64,000 nt of DNA from Lactococcus petauri (GTDB lineage Bacteria; Bacillota; Bacilli; Lactobacillales; Streptococcaceae): the NCBI RefSeq assembly GCF_002154895.1, contig NZ_MUIZ01000004.1:162400-226399 (forward strand), in the 5' to 3' direction. A program made the position numbers and the translations under genes. This document shows, in pieces, positions 34,113 to 42,376 of the stretch (position 1 is its first letter; each line of letters opens with the position of its first letter). Under the pieces are notes generated by a model. The model did no database searches and had not been told where the DNA came from. It worked only from the letters and a program-made list of their open reading frames with translations.

Positions 34113-35255
34113 ATGAAAGAAATAGTAATTATCGATGCGCTTCGTACGCCTGTCGGAAAATATGATGGTGCTCTGTCAGATAAGACAGCTGCAGAACTGG
34201 GTGTTCATGTAGTTAAAAATCTACTTGAGCGCCATGAAGATATTAAAGATGACGTCAAACAAGTGATTTTTGGCAATGTACTACAGGCTGGTACAGGGCA
34301 AAATATTGCACGTCAGATCTCAATCAATAGTGGTCTATCTCACCATGTTCCAGCTTCAACGATAAATGAAGTCTGTGGTTCAGGTATGAAGGCAGTGATT
34401 CTCGCTAAACAACTTTTACAACTTGAGGAAGCGGATGTCGTGATTGCTGGGGGAACAGAATCCATGTCTCAATCCCCAATCATTCGTCACCGTAAATCTG
34501 GCGAAGAAATTCTTACAATGATGTCTGAGGGCTTGGTAGATGCCTTTAATGGCGAATCTATGGGTTTGATCGGTGAAACAATCGCCGAGCAATTTGAAAT
34601 TAGTCGTGAAGAACAAGATCGCTTTGCTCAACGTTCGCAAGAAAAAGCTCTAGCTGCACGTACAGCGGGTGCATTTGAAAAAGAAATTGTACCATTTTCA
34701 GATTTAGCAGAAGATGAGACAATTCGTGCAAACTCGTCATTAGAAAAGCTTTCTTCACTACGTACTGCTTTCAGTGAAAACGGAAGTGTAACGGCAGGTA
34801 ACTCATCGCCAGTAAATGATGGTGCATCTGCTTTGATTTTAGCAAGCGATGACTATGCCGAAGCTAAAGAGCTTCCAGTCTTGGCAAAATTATTAGCTAG
34901 TGAAGAAGTTGGAATTGATCCTGAAATTATGGGTGTTTCCCCGATTAAAGCCATTCGCCAATTGCTTGATCGTACAGATTTGGATATTGAAGATATCGAC
35001 TTATTCGAAATCAATGAAGCTTTTGCGGCTTCCAGTGTTGCTGTAAATCAAGAACTCAATATTCCAGAAGAAAAAGTGAATATTTATGGTGGAGCTATTG
35101 CTTTAGGGCATGCTATTGGTTCATCAGGAGCACGTGTCTTGACTACTTTAGCTTATGCACTTCAACGCGAAAATAAGCGCTATGGTATTGCTAGCCTTTG
35201 TATTGGTGGCGGTCTCGGTTTGGCTGTCCTCTTGGAAAACCCTAATTTAGTGTAA
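34113..35255 (+). CDS. Acetyl-CoA acetyltransferase (thiolase)
   Basis: Makes acetoacetyl-CoA from two acetyl-CoA, step one of the mevalonate pathway. The 380-residue protein has the acylated Cys in NEVCGSGMKA near residue 87, GGTESMSQSP near 108, the HAIGSSGAR His motif near 339 and the second Cys in CIGGGLG near 369. I start at ATG 34113 (MKEIVIIDALRTPVGKY), which matches the family N-terminus. ATG 34095 has GGGGGAG only two to four bases upstream and overlaps the promoter. It is followed by mvaA after three bases. Confidence 0.93.
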   Translation: MKEIVIIDALRTPVGKYDGALSDKTAAELGVHVVKNLLERHEDIKDDVKQVIFGNVLQAGTGQNIARQISINSGLSHHVPASTINEVCGSGMKAVILAKQLLQLEEADVVIAGGTESMSQSPIIRHRKSGEEILTMMSEGLVDAFNGESMGLIGETIAEQFEISREEQDRFAQRSQEKALAARTAGAFEKEIVPFSDLAEDETIRANSSLEKLSSLRTAFSENGSVTAGNSSPVNDGASALILASDDYAEAKELPVLAKLLASEEVGIDPEIMGVSPIKAIRQLLDRTDLDIEDIDLFEINEAFAASSVAVNQELNIPEEKVNIYGGAIALGHAIGSSGARVLTTLAYALQRENKRYGIASLCIGGGLGLAVLLENPNLV

Positions 35256-35258
35256 GCA

Positions 35259-36506
35259 ATGAATATGAAGAAAAAATTTTACCAAATGAGTCCAGCAGAG
35301 CGTCTGGATTTTCTTGACTTAAAGTCAGAAACACGACAAATTCTAGAAGAAACAGTACTTGATGCGGCTTTAGCAGATAATCTCATCGAAAACCAAATCA
35401 GTGAATTCGAGCTACCCATGGGCTTGGCGCAAAACTTTGTCATTAATGGCAAAAAATTCCTCGTTCCAATGGTAACCGAAGAACCTTCCGTGATTGCAGC
35501 TGCAAGTAATGGCGCAAAAATAGCTGGAAATTTTCAAACGGTGCTTTCGGAACGATTAATGCGAGGGCAGATTGTTTTTTATGATGTTGATCAGGCAGAC
35601 CACTTAATGCAGACTATCGAAGAAAATCAAGCAGGTATTTTTCGTGCTGCCAAAGAAGCTTATCCTTCTATTCTTAAACGTGGTGGTGGTTTACGACAGG
35701 TGAGCAGTAGAGCTTTCGAAGCAGAAGGCTTTGTATCCGTTGATTTTAAAGTGGACGTGAAGGACGCAATGGGAGCGAATATTGTTAATGCCATTTTGGA
35801 AGGCGTTGCTAATCTTTTTCGCACATGGTTTCCAGAGCAAAAAATATTATTCAGTATCTTGAGCAATTATGCTACGGAATCTTTGGTTAAAGTCAGTTGT
35901 GAAATTCCCGTTGAACGACTGAGTAAAGGTAATAATGGGCAAGAAGTTGCGGAAAAAATTCAGGCGGCTTCACGTTTTTCTAAAATTGATCCTTATCGTG
36001 CTGCCACACATAATAAAGGCATTATGAATGGCATCAACGCTGTTGTCCTTGCCACAGGAAATGACACGCGTGCTGTGGCTTCTGGTATTCATGCTTATGC
36101 AAGCAAGGAAGGAAGCTACCAAGGTCTAGCGAAATGGGATGTCAAGGATGGCTTACTTTTGGGAAGTCTTGAGCTACCATTACCGGTGGCGACGGTTGGC
36201 GGGGCAGTGAAAGTTTTGCCAAAAGCTCAAGCTGCTTTAGAACTCTTAGAAATTACAGAAGCCAAAGAATTAGCACAGGTCATGGCTGCAGTTGGTTTGG
36301 CACAAAATTTGGCTGCTTTGCGTGCTCTAGTTTCTGAGGGAATACAGCAAGGACATATGAGTTTACAAGTTCGGGCCTTAGCAATGACAGTTGGCGCGAA
36401 AGACGAAGAAATCACTATTTTGAGTGAAAAACTTCGCCGAGAAAAAGTAATGAATCAAGCGATAGCTGAAAAACTTTTGCTAGAGATTCGTCAGAACAAC
36501 AAATAA
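35259..36506 (+). CDS. mvaA: Hydroxymethylglutaryl-CoA reductase, class II
   Basis: Reduces HMG-CoA to mevalonate. The 415-residue length and lack of membrane segments mark the bacterial class II form. Visible family segments are [17 protein letters not shown] near residue 46, [16 protein letters not shown] near 73 with the catalytic Glu, [20 protein letters not shown] near 250 with the catalytic Lys and Asp, and [11 protein letters not shown] near the C-terminus for the His region (GHMSLQ). The ATG follows the thiolase stop by three bases and has a weak ribosome binding site, so coupling to the thiolase gene is likely; ATG 35265 is an alternative start. Confidence 0.95.
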   Translation: MNMKKKFYQMSPAERLDFLDLKSETRQILEETVLDAALADNLIENQISEFELPMGLAQNFVINGKKFLVPMVTEEPSVIAAASNGAKIAGNFQTVLSERLMRGQIVFYDVDQADHLMQTIEENQAGIFRAAKEAYPSILKRGGGLRQVSSRAFEAEGFVSVDFKVDVKDAMGANIVNAILEGVANLFRTWFPEQKILFSILSNYATESLVKVSCEIPVERLSKGNNGQEVAEKIQAASRFSKIDPYRAATHNKGIMNGINAVVLATGNDTRAVASGIHAYASKEGSYQGLAKWDVKDGLLLGSLELPLPVATVGGAVKVLPKAQAALELLEITEAKELAQVMAAVGLAQNLAALRALVSEGIQQGHMSLQVRALAMTVGAKDEEITILSEKLRREKVMNQAIAEKLLLEIRQNNK

Positions 36507-36538
36507 TCAAGGCTCACAACTCGCTTTGCTCCCTACGT

Positions 36539-36577
36539 ATTGCCATTCTAATCTGCTAAAGCAGAAAGAATGGTAAT
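36539..36577. repeat. Hairpin-forming element between mvaA and rpsP
   Basis: An 11-bp outer stem (36539-36549 with 36567-36577, one G:T pair) encloses a 4-bp inner stem CTGC/GCAG with loop TAAA. There is no U-tract, so it is not a standard terminator. The preceding 30 bases are less AT-rich than the surroundings. It could be a short dispersed repeat. Confidence 0.5.
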
Positions 36578-36600
36578 AAAAATGGTGTCAAGTTTTTTTC

Positions 36601-36628
36601 TTGACAGAGAAAAATTTTATGCTATAAT
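36601..36628 (+). promoter_or_regulatory. rpsP promoter
   Basis: TTGACA (36601-36606), 16-bp spacer, TATAAT (36623-36628), as expected for a strongly expressed ribosomal gene. Confidence 0.85.
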
Positions 36629-36664
36629 AGTTAAGTAATAAAAAATAGAAATAGGAAATATAAC

Positions 36665-36937
36665 ATGTCTGTAAAAATTCGTTTAACTCGCATGGGTTCA
36701 AAGAAAAAACCTTACTACCGTATCAACGTTGCTGATTCACGTTCACCACGTGATGGTCGTTTCATCGAAACAGTTGGAACTTACAACCCACTTGTAGCTG
36801 AAAACCAAGTAACTTTGAAAGAAGAACGCGTTATGGAATGGCTTAACAATGGTGCACAACCATCTGATACAGTTCGTAACATCCTTTCAAAAGCTGGCGT
36901 TATGAAAAAATTCCACGAACAAAAATTCAGCAAATAA
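36665..36937 (+). CDS. rpsP: 30S ribosomal protein S16
   Basis: A 90-residue basic protein of the small ribosomal subunit, with the family N-terminus [18 protein letters not shown] and [19 protein letters not shown] near residue 24. Codon use is strongly biased to preferred codons, as in highly expressed genes. It has its own strong promoter and is followed by a GC-rich terminator. In many Firmicutes rpsP, khpA, rimM and trmD are one operon; here rpsP-khpA and rimM-trmD are about 13 kb apart. Confidence 0.98.
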   Translation: MSVKIRLTRMGSKKKPYYRINVADSRSPRDGRFIETVGTYNPLVAENQVTLKEERVMEWLNNGAQPSDTVRNILSKAGVMKKFHEQKFSK

Positions 36938-36941
36938 TATT

Positions 36942-36965
36942 AAAAGCGGCTTAAGCCGCTTTTTG
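36942..36965 (+). terminator. rpsP terminator or attenuator
   Basis: AAAAGCGGC/GCCGCTTTTT around TTAA. khpA follows only 49 bases later, so partial read-through to khpA is likely. Confidence 0.85.
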
Positions 36966-37013
36966 TCAATTTCACAATAATTTGGACGATTTTAGTCAGA
37001 GTAGAGGTAAGAA

Positions 37014-37253
37014 ATGCAAAAAGATGTGAAAGAACTTGTAATGACAATTGTAAAACCTTTGGTCACAGAACCCGATGCTGTTTCATTGGAAATTATCGAA
37101 GGTGAAGAATTTATGGAGTACCATTTGGAAGTAGCGGAAGCTGATATTGGTCGTATCATTGGCCGTCAAGGACGTATCATTCAAGCAATTCGCACAGTCG
37201 TTTACTTTGTGCCCGTTGAGGGTAAAAAAGTTCGCCTTTTGGTGGATCAATAA
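37014..37253 (+). CDS. khpA: KH-domain RNA-binding protein KhpA
   Basis: A 79-residue single KH domain with the nucleic-acid-binding loop ADIGRIIGRQGRIIQAIRTV at about residues 40-59 (GRQG is the GxxG loop). In streptococci KhpA pairs with KhpB/EloR and affects cell elongation and division. GAGGT precedes the ATG. Position after rpsP is conserved across Firmicutes. The predicted read-through of the rpsP terminator would keep it at a lower level than S16. Confidence 0.94.
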   Translation: MQKDVKELVMTIVKPLVTEPDAVSLEIIEGEEFMEYHLEVAEADIGRIIGRQGRIIQAIRTVVYFVPVEGKKVRLLVDQ

Positions 37254-37263
37254 GATATTAAAT

Positions 37264-37297
37264 AAAAGAGCGCAGGTCATAAATCTGTGCTTTTTTA
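37264..37297 (+). terminator. khpA terminator
   Basis: GCGCAG (37270-37275) pairs with CTGTGC (37285-37290), with one G:U pair, followed by TTTTTTATTT. Confidence 0.65.
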
Positions 37298-37450
37298 TTT
37301 AATATCTTGGATTTGTGGCAAAAAACTAGACAATTTTAAATTTGGTTTAAGGAACAGTTAACTCACAAATAAGAAAAGAATAGTATATTAAAGATACGAC
37401 TTTGAAAAATTGCTAAAAGGTTCTGAAAATGGGAATAAGAGGGATAAACT

Positions 37451-37849
37451 ATGATTAAGCTATATACGGCGGCGGCCAACTCATCATCACAAAAGGTAAG
37501 AAAATGGCTTATGGATCATCACTTAGAGTTCCAAGAAATCAATCTCACCAAAGATACACTTACAAAAGAAGAAGTTCTTGCAATTTTTTCTTTAACGGAA
37601 GAAGGGTCTGATGATATTATTACACGTAGAGGAAAAGCCATCCAAAATTTAAAAGATGATTTTTATTCTTTAACGATTCAAGAACTGATTCAAGCAATCG
37701 TTGATAATCCCCTGCTACTTCGTCAGCCATTAATCATAGACAATAGCCATTTGCAAGTCGGCTACCACGAAGAAGATATCCGAAAATTTTTGCCTCGAGA
37801 AGTACGGAAAGTTATGATTGAAGACTTTGCTAAAAAAAGAAAATTATAA
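37451..37849 (+). CDS. Spx/ArsC-family protein without cysteine
   Basis: A 132-residue Spx-fold protein with the family C-terminus (PLIIDNSHLQVGYHEEDIRKFLPREVRK) and the central TRRGKAIQNLK region. The CxxC switch of Spx is replaced by ANSS at about residues 9-12 (YTAAANSSSQK), and the whole protein contains no cysteine. Redox sensing through a thiol is therefore impossible. It may be a constitutively competent or competing ligand of the polymerase alpha subunit, as suggested for other lactococcal paralogues. The ribosome binding site is weak (AGAGGGA). It is a single gene with its own terminator. Confidence 0.85.
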   Translation: MIKLYTAAANSSSQKVRKWLMDHHLEFQEINLTKDTLTKEEVLAIFSLTEEGSDDIITRRGKAIQNLKDDFYSLTIQELIQAIVDNPLLLRQPLIIDNSHLQVGYHEEDIRKFLPREVRKVMIEDFAKKRKL

Positions 37850-37851
37850 AT

Positions 37852-37885
37852 AAAAAAATGCTGATTTAAAGATCAGCATTTTTTT
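37852..37885 (+). terminator. Terminator of the cysteine-free Spx gene
   Basis: AAAAAAATGCTGAT (37852-37865) pairs perfectly with ATCAGCATTTTTTT (37872-37885). Confidence 0.9.
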
Positions 37886-37887
37886 AT

Positions 37888-37954
37888 TTGACAATTTTTA
37901 AATAAAGGAGTAATCTATATATGTAAATAAAACATGTTTAATTTACATATATAG
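37888..37954 (+). promoter_or_regulatory. padC promoter and PadR operator
   Basis: TTGACA lies at 37888-37893, with a plausible -10 near 37911-37920. A perfect 14-bp inverted repeat, CTATATATGTAAAT (37915-37928) and ATTTACATATATAG (37941-37954), contains the ATGTAAAT/ATTTACAT arms known from PadR sites in other lactic acid bacteria. Binding would block the promoter until phenolic acids are present. Confidence 0.8.
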
Positions 37955-37969
37955 AAAGAAGGACTAAAA

Positions 37970-38503
37970 ATGAAAAAATACTCTACATTAAAAGACTTTA
38001 TCGGCTCACATATGATTTATACCTATGACAATGGTTGGGAATACGAAATTTATATTAAAAATGAGAACACAATCGATTACCGTATTCATGGCGGAATGGT
38101 TGCTGGTCGTTGGGTAAAAGAACAAGAAGTTGACATCGTGATGCTTACAGAAGGTATTTATAAAGTTGCTTGGACCGAACCAACAGGAACAGATGTTGCT
38201 TTAGACTTCATGCCAAATGAAGAAAAAATGCACGGTATGATTTTCTTCCCAAAATGGGTACACGAACATCCAGAAATTACGGTATGTTTCCAAAATGACT
38301 TTATCGATGTGATGCATGAATCACGTGAAAAATACGAAACTTATCCAAAATACCTAGTCCCAGAATTTGCTACAATCACGTATATTGCTAATGCTGGAAC
38401 AGACAACGAAGATGTCATTGCCCAAGCACCATATGAAGGTTTGCCAAATGATATTCGTGAAGGTAAGTATTTTGATGAAAACTACCAAAAAGTAAACAAA
38501 TAA
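37970..38503 (+). CDS. padC: Phenolic acid decarboxylase
   Basis: Decarboxylates hydroxycinnamic acids such as p-coumaric and ferulic acid to vinylphenols, a detoxification step in plant-associated lactic acid bacteria. The 177-residue protein is a close match to the family: [19 protein letters not shown] at 11-29, [14 protein letters not shown] near 37, the active-site region [14 protein letters not shown] near 62 and [10 protein letters not shown] near 92. AGAAGGA precedes the ATG. The operator upstream and the padR gene after it give the standard substrate-induced arrangement. Confidence 0.96.
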   Translation: MKKYSTLKDFIGSHMIYTYDNGWEYEIYIKNENTIDYRIHGGMVAGRWVKEQEVDIVMLTEGIYKVAWTEPTGTDVALDFMPNEEKMHGMIFFPKWVHEHPEITVCFQNDFIDVMHESREKYETYPKYLVPEFATITYIANAGTDNEDVIAQAPYEGLPNDIREGKYFDENYQKVNK

Positions 38504-38510
38504 GAAATAG

Positions 38511-38536
38511 AAAGATGAGTTCATTCATCTTTTTTC
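38511..38536 (+). terminator. padC terminator
   Basis: AAAGATGA (38511-38518) pairs with TCATCTTT (38525-38532), followed by TTTTCATTT. Confidence 0.75.
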
Positions 38537-38639
38537 ATTTATAGCCTGAGAGTGTTTATTTCAATATTATTCCGTTATAATAGAGTTTACATTTACAATT
38601 TTCAAAAATTGGGTTATTATGGAATAAGGGAGAAATAAA

Positions 38640-39197
38640 ATGGCCAGTGAAGATAAATTGTCTTATATTATTTTGGGTTTGTTGAAGCATGAACCATTAA
38701 CAGGATATGATTTAAAGAAAAATTTCGAAAGCGAAGTGGGCGAATTTTGGCAAGCAAATACGGGACAAATTTATCCGACCTTAAGAAAACTTTTTGAGGC
38801 TGAAGCAGTCGATTTTGATGTCGAAATTGTTGGTGCCAAATTAAAGAAAAAAAAGTACTACATCACAGATAAGGGGCGTGAAATGTTTGACCAATGGATT
38901 CAAGCGCCTGCTGAACTCTATGCTGTTCAAAAGGACGAATTTATGTTAAGGTTGTACTTTTTGAAGAATGACGACGATGTCCGAATTATTGACTTAATTA
39001 ATGAAGAAATAGAAGTACATAAGAAAAAACTGAATTATCTTCTGCAACGTCAAGCACTTATCTTTGGAGGAGATGATCCTAAAGAAAAAGATGGACATTT
39101 TTTAGTTTTAGATTTTGCCATCCAAAGAGAAAACTTTCGACTTGATTGGCTACAAAAGGTGAAAAGTAGTCAAGTTAAGTCTGAGAGTCAGAGATAA
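38640..39197 (+). CDS. padR: PadR-family transcriptional regulator of padC
   Basis: A 185-residue repressor. Residues 5-85 are the PadR winged helix: LSYIILGLLKHEPLTGYDLKK, TGQIYPTLRKL with the conserved Tyr-Pro, and the wing KKKKYYITDKGREMF. The C-terminal helices (95-180) form the dimerisation domain. AAGGGAG precedes the ATG. PadR binds upstream of padC and is released when phenolic acids accumulate. The perfect inverted repeat before padC is the likely target; padR itself lies downstream of padC in the same direction behind a terminator. Confidence 0.93.
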   Translation: MASEDKLSYIILGLLKHEPLTGYDLKKNFESEVGEFWQANTGQIYPTLRKLFEAEAVDFDVEIVGAKLKKKKYYITDKGREMFDQWIQAPAELYAVQKDEFMLRLYFLKNDDDVRIIDLINEEIEVHKKKLNYLLQRQALIFGGDDPKEKDGHFLVLDFAIQRENFRLDWLQKVKSSQVKSESQR

Positions 39198-39212
39198 TAC
39201 GAGCGTATAATA

Positions 39213-39243
39213 AAAAAGCATCTAGAATTCTAGTGCTTTTTTA
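39213..39243 (+). terminator. padR terminator
   Basis: AAAAAGCA and TGCTTTTT flank CTAG-AATT-CTAG, making an almost perfect stem followed by T residues. Confidence 0.8.
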
Positions 39244-39341
39244 TTAAACAAGGAGTGTCGTAATGAGGACCGGTAAAGTTTTTGCTATAATAGAAAAGAG
39301 AGAATTTTTAAGAATGATTAAAAAATAAAGGGGATAATCTA

Positions 39342-40646
39342 TTGACGGTAAATCTTATAATAATAGTATTAATGATTGCTTTTACAGCTTTCTTTGTTGC
39401 ATCTGAGTTTTCTTTGGTGAAAATACGTAAAAGTCGTTTAGAAACACTGGCAGCTGAGGGCAACAAACAAGCAAAATTAGCTATTGTTGTTGTGGAGCAT
39501 TTGGATTCATACTTGAGCGCCTGTCAGCTAGGGATTACATTGACTTCTTTGGCTATTGGTTGGGTTGGAGAAAGCACAATTCACGCCTTACTTGCGCCTG
39601 TGATTCATTATTTTCCACTGCCTAATACGATTGCAGAAAGCTTTTCAATTGTTTTAGCTTTCTTGCTGATTACTTTTGTTCACGTCGTAATTGGTGAATT
39701 GATTCCGAAATCACTCAGTATTTCGAAGACAGAAGCTGTTGTTTTAGCAGTCGTAAGACCTTTGCACTATTTTTACAAGCTTACATATCCCTTTGTCTGG
39801 CTGTTGAATGTTTCCGCAAGCTCTATTGGGAAACTCTTTAATCTTAGCCTGGCATCAGAAGGAGAAGAAACACATTCGGAAGAAGAACTCCTTTTGATAG
39901 CCAACCAAAGCTTTGCTAAAGGTGAAATTAACGAAAAAGAATACGAGTATCTCAACAAAGTTTTTGAATTTGATGATTTATTAGCCAAAGAAATTATGGT
40001 CCCTCGTCTCGATATGGAAACAATTGCTTCAGATAAAACAATTAAAGAAGCGCTAGAGTTTGCAATTGAAAAAGGACACACGCGTTTCCCAGTCATTGGC
40101 AAATCTAAGGACAATATCTTAGGATATGTGACTCTCCAAGCTCTTATTAAGGAGTATCTTGTGTCGCCAATGCAAAAAGTGCGTACGATTGCTCAGGAAC
40201 CCATTGTCTTTATCGATACTATCCCAGTCAAAATCTTGCTTTCACAAATGCAAAGTGAACACAAACATTTCGCAATTTTGTCTGATGAATATGGTGGAAC
40301 CAGCGGTTTAGTAACGATTGAAGATATTCTGGAAGAACTTGTGGGTGATATTCAAGACGAGCAAGATCATGAAGAAGAAAATATTGTCGAAGTTGAACCA
40401 GGAATTTATCATGTCAAAGGGAAAACTCCTTTATCTGAAATTGAAGATAAGTTTGATACTGATTTCGATAATCCTTCGGCAAGCAATACTATCAGTGGTT
40501 ATATTATTAATGCTTATCTGGAAAATAGAGAAGAATTTGACGTAGGGAGTATTAAAGTTTTGAATAATTTACAGATAAGGATTCTTGAAATGGACAGGGT
40601 GACTCCAAGTGAGTTAGAGATAACTAAAGTAGAAAAAATCATCTAG
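39342..40646 (+). CDS. CNNM/CorC-type membrane protein with CBS domains
   Basis: A 434-residue protein of the HlyC/CorC ('hemolysin') family, thought to be involved in magnesium or cobalt efflux. The N-terminal DUF21/CNNM domain (1-180) has about three membrane helices and the VASEFSLVKIRKSR, SLAIGW and GELIPKSLSI segments. It is followed by two CBS domains (about 205-325) with KEIMVPRLDM and the DEYGGTSGLVTIEDILEEL motif. A transporter-associated CorC_HlyC domain (about 345-430) ends the protein. The start is TTG 39342 with AAAGGGG upstream. A terminator follows at 40670. Confidence 0.92.
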   Translation: MTVNLIIIVLMIAFTAFFVASEFSLVKIRKSRLETLAAEGNKQAKLAIVVVEHLDSYLSACQLGITLTSLAIGWVGESTIHALLAPVIHYFPLPNTIAESFSIVLAFLLITFVHVVIGELIPKSLSISKTEAVVLAVVRPLHYFYKLTYPFVWLLNVSASSIGKLFNLSLASEGEETHSEEELLLIANQSFAKGEINEKEYEYLNKVFEFDDLLAKEIMVPRLDMETIASDKTIKEALEFAIEKGHTRFPVIGKSKDNILGYVTLQALIKEYLVSPMQKVRTIAQEPIVFIDTIPVKILLSQMQSEHKHFAILSDEYGGTSGLVTIEDILEELVGDIQDEQDHEEENIVEVEPGIYHVKGKTPLSEIEDKFDTDFDNPSASNTISGYIINAYLENREEFDVGSIKVLNNLQIRILEMDRVTPSELEITKVEKII

Positions 40647-40669
40647 ATTTTGATGATTTGTAGATATTC

Positions 40670-40700
40670 AAAAGTTCACATAAAAATGTGAACTTTTTTT
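40670..40700 (+). terminator. Terminator of the CNNM gene
   Basis: AAAAGTTCACAT (40670-40681) pairs with ATGTGAACTTTT (40686-40697) around AAAA. Confidence 0.9.
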
Positions 40701-40754
40701 GATAAATATTTTAAAAAGACATTTCTTATATTTTGTACACTTTTTAATATAAAC

Positions 40755-40783
40755 TTGACAAACCAGATAGGACATGGTAGAAT
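40755..40783 (+). promoter_or_regulatory. Promoter of the fumarate-reductase-like gene
   Basis: TTGACA (40755-40760), 17-bp spacer, TAGAAT (40778-40783) with an upstream TGG extension. An imperfect dyad TTTGT-TCATGTGAAT-ACAAA follows at about 40789-40807 and could be an operator; I cannot name the regulator. Confidence 0.7.
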
Positions 40784-40821
40784 TCTATTTGTTCATGTGA
40801 ATACAAACACAAGGAGAGATT

Positions 40822-42324
40822 ATGAAAATTTGGACAAAATTAGGATTGCTTGCCATTGTTGGCCTTTCATTGACGGCATGTGGGGGAAATGCTCAAAATA
40901 AAAGTACGTCTTCTAGTTCATCAGAAAAGACTGATGCTAAAACAGGCGCCAGCAAAACTATGACTTATGCAGAACCGTCAAGCTTGAAAAAAAGCTATGA
41001 TGTCATCATCGTTGGTTCTGGTGGTGCAGGGATGACAGCAGCTATCGAGGCGAAGGATGCGGGAATGAATCCTGTTATTCTTGAGAAAATGCCGATGGCT
41101 GGCGGAAACACTTCCAAAGCATCTGCTGGATTGAACGCTTCGGAAACATCTGTCGAAAAAGCACAAGGTGTTACAGACTCAAATGATAAATTTTATGAAG
41201 AAACACTTAAAGGTGGTGGAGGAACAAATGATAAAGAACTCCTTCGTTACTTTGTCGATCATTCTGCAGCAGCAGTAGATTGGTTAGCACAGAATGATAT
41301 AGTCCTTGATAATTTAACGACTACAGGTGGGATGAGTGTTTCTAGAACACACCGTCCACATGATGGTTCAGCTGTCGGAGCTTATCTTGTTAAAGGATTA
41401 GAAGAAAATATATCTAAACGTGATATTCCAGTTTTTGTTAATAGTGATGTGACAAAAATAAATGAAAAAGACGGAAAAGTCTCAGGTGTCGAAGTTAAAA
41501 TCGAAGGTGAAACAAAACAAGTTGACTCAAAAGCTGTCGTTGTAACAACAGGTGGATTTGGGGCCAATCAGAAAATGATTGCTAAATATCGTCCTGACTT
41601 GAAAGACTATGTCACAACTAATGCAGCTGGTTCTACTGGGGATGGGATTGAAATGATTTCCGCTCTTGGAGGTGCTTTGGTTGATATGGATAAAATTCAA
41701 ATTCACCCTACTGTTTTCCAAAAAACAGGATATCTTGTATCTGAGTCAATTCGTGGTGAGGGAGCTATTCTCGTAAACAAAGAAGGTAATCGTTTCTTTA
41801 ATGAAATGGATACACGTGATAAAGTTTCCGCAGCGGAGCTCAAACAAGATGGCAAATATGCCTATGCCATTTTTGGTGAAGGAACAAAGGATAAAGTTAA
41901 AGCTGTAGATCAATATATTTCTAAAAATATGGTTGTTGAGGCAGATAATGTTGAGGAACTTGCGAAAAAACTTGATATAAAACCAGAAGAACTTAAAGCA
42001 ACAGTGACTAAATGGAACAAAGCAGTGGCCGATAAAAAGGATTCAGAATTTGGACGTACAACAGGGATGACCAATGATATTTCTGGAAAGGTTTATGCTA
42101 TTAAAGTTGCACCAGGAATTCATCACACTATGGCTGGTGTCAAAATTAATACACAAACACAAGTTTTAAAAGAAGATGGTCAACCAATAAAAGGTTTATA
42201 TGCCGCTGGTGAAGTTACAGGTGGTTTGCACGGTGGTAATCGTATCGGAGGAAATGCAGTCGCTGATATCATTATCTTTGGACGTCAAGCTGGCCAAGAA
42301 TCTGCAAAATATGCAAAAGCTTAA
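40822..42324 (+). CDS. Extracytoplasmic fumarate-reductase-like flavoprotein (lipoprotein)
   Basis: A 500-residue protein with a lipoprotein signal peptide (hydrophobic 7-20, lipobox LTAC with Cys near 21), a Ser/Thr-rich spacer, and a flavocytochrome c/FrdA-type FAD domain. The FAD loop is VIIVGSGGAGMTAA near 63, with LEKMPMAGGNTSKASAG near 90. Active-site-like segments are SIRGEGAILVNKEGNRFFNE near 308 and PGIHHTMAGV near 430, and the protein ends GNAVADIIIFGRQAG. It has no FMN-binding (flavinylated) domain, so its electron donor must be another protein or quinol. An anaerobic extracellular reductase is likely; fumarate versus urocanate or another enoate cannot be decided. Confidence 0.9.
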   Translation: MKIWTKLGLLAIVGLSLTACGGNAQNKSTSSSSSEKTDAKTGASKTMTYAEPSSLKKSYDVIIVGSGGAGMTAAIEAKDAGMNPVILEKMPMAGGNTSKASAGLNASETSVEKAQGVTDSNDKFYEETLKGGGGTNDKELLRYFVDHSAAAVDWLAQNDIVLDNLTTTGGMSVSRTHRPHDGSAVGAYLVKGLEENISKRDIPVFVNSDVTKINEKDGKVSGVEVKIEGETKQVDSKAVVVTTGGFGANQKMIAKYRPDLKDYVTTNAAGSTGDGIEMISALGGALVDMDKIQIHPTVFQKTGYLVSESIRGEGAILVNKEGNRFFNEMDTRDKVSAAELKQDGKYAYAIFGEGTKDKVKAVDQYISKNMVVEADNVEELAKKLDIKPEELKATVTKWNKAVADKKDSEFGRTTGMTNDISGKVYAIKVAPGIHHTMAGVKINTQTQVLKEDGQPIKGLYAAGEVTGGLHGGNRIGGNAVADIIIFGRQAGQESAKYAKA

Positions 42325-42344
42325 TAAATATTTTCACTTGAAAT

Positions 42345-42374
42345 AAAAAACATCCTAAAGTAGGATGTTTTTCT
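42345..42374. terminator. Bidirectional terminator
   Basis: AAAAACATCCTA (42346-42357) pairs with TAGGATGTTTTT (42361-42372) around AAG. It serves the reductase gene and the convergent corA-type gene. Confidence 0.9.
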
Positions 42375-42376
42375 TT

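Noticed and set aside
37904..37926. AAGGAG followed by ATGTAA, a possible minimal start-stop ORF in the padC leader
   Set aside because: The ATGTAA belongs to the PadR operator arm, which explains its conservation better.
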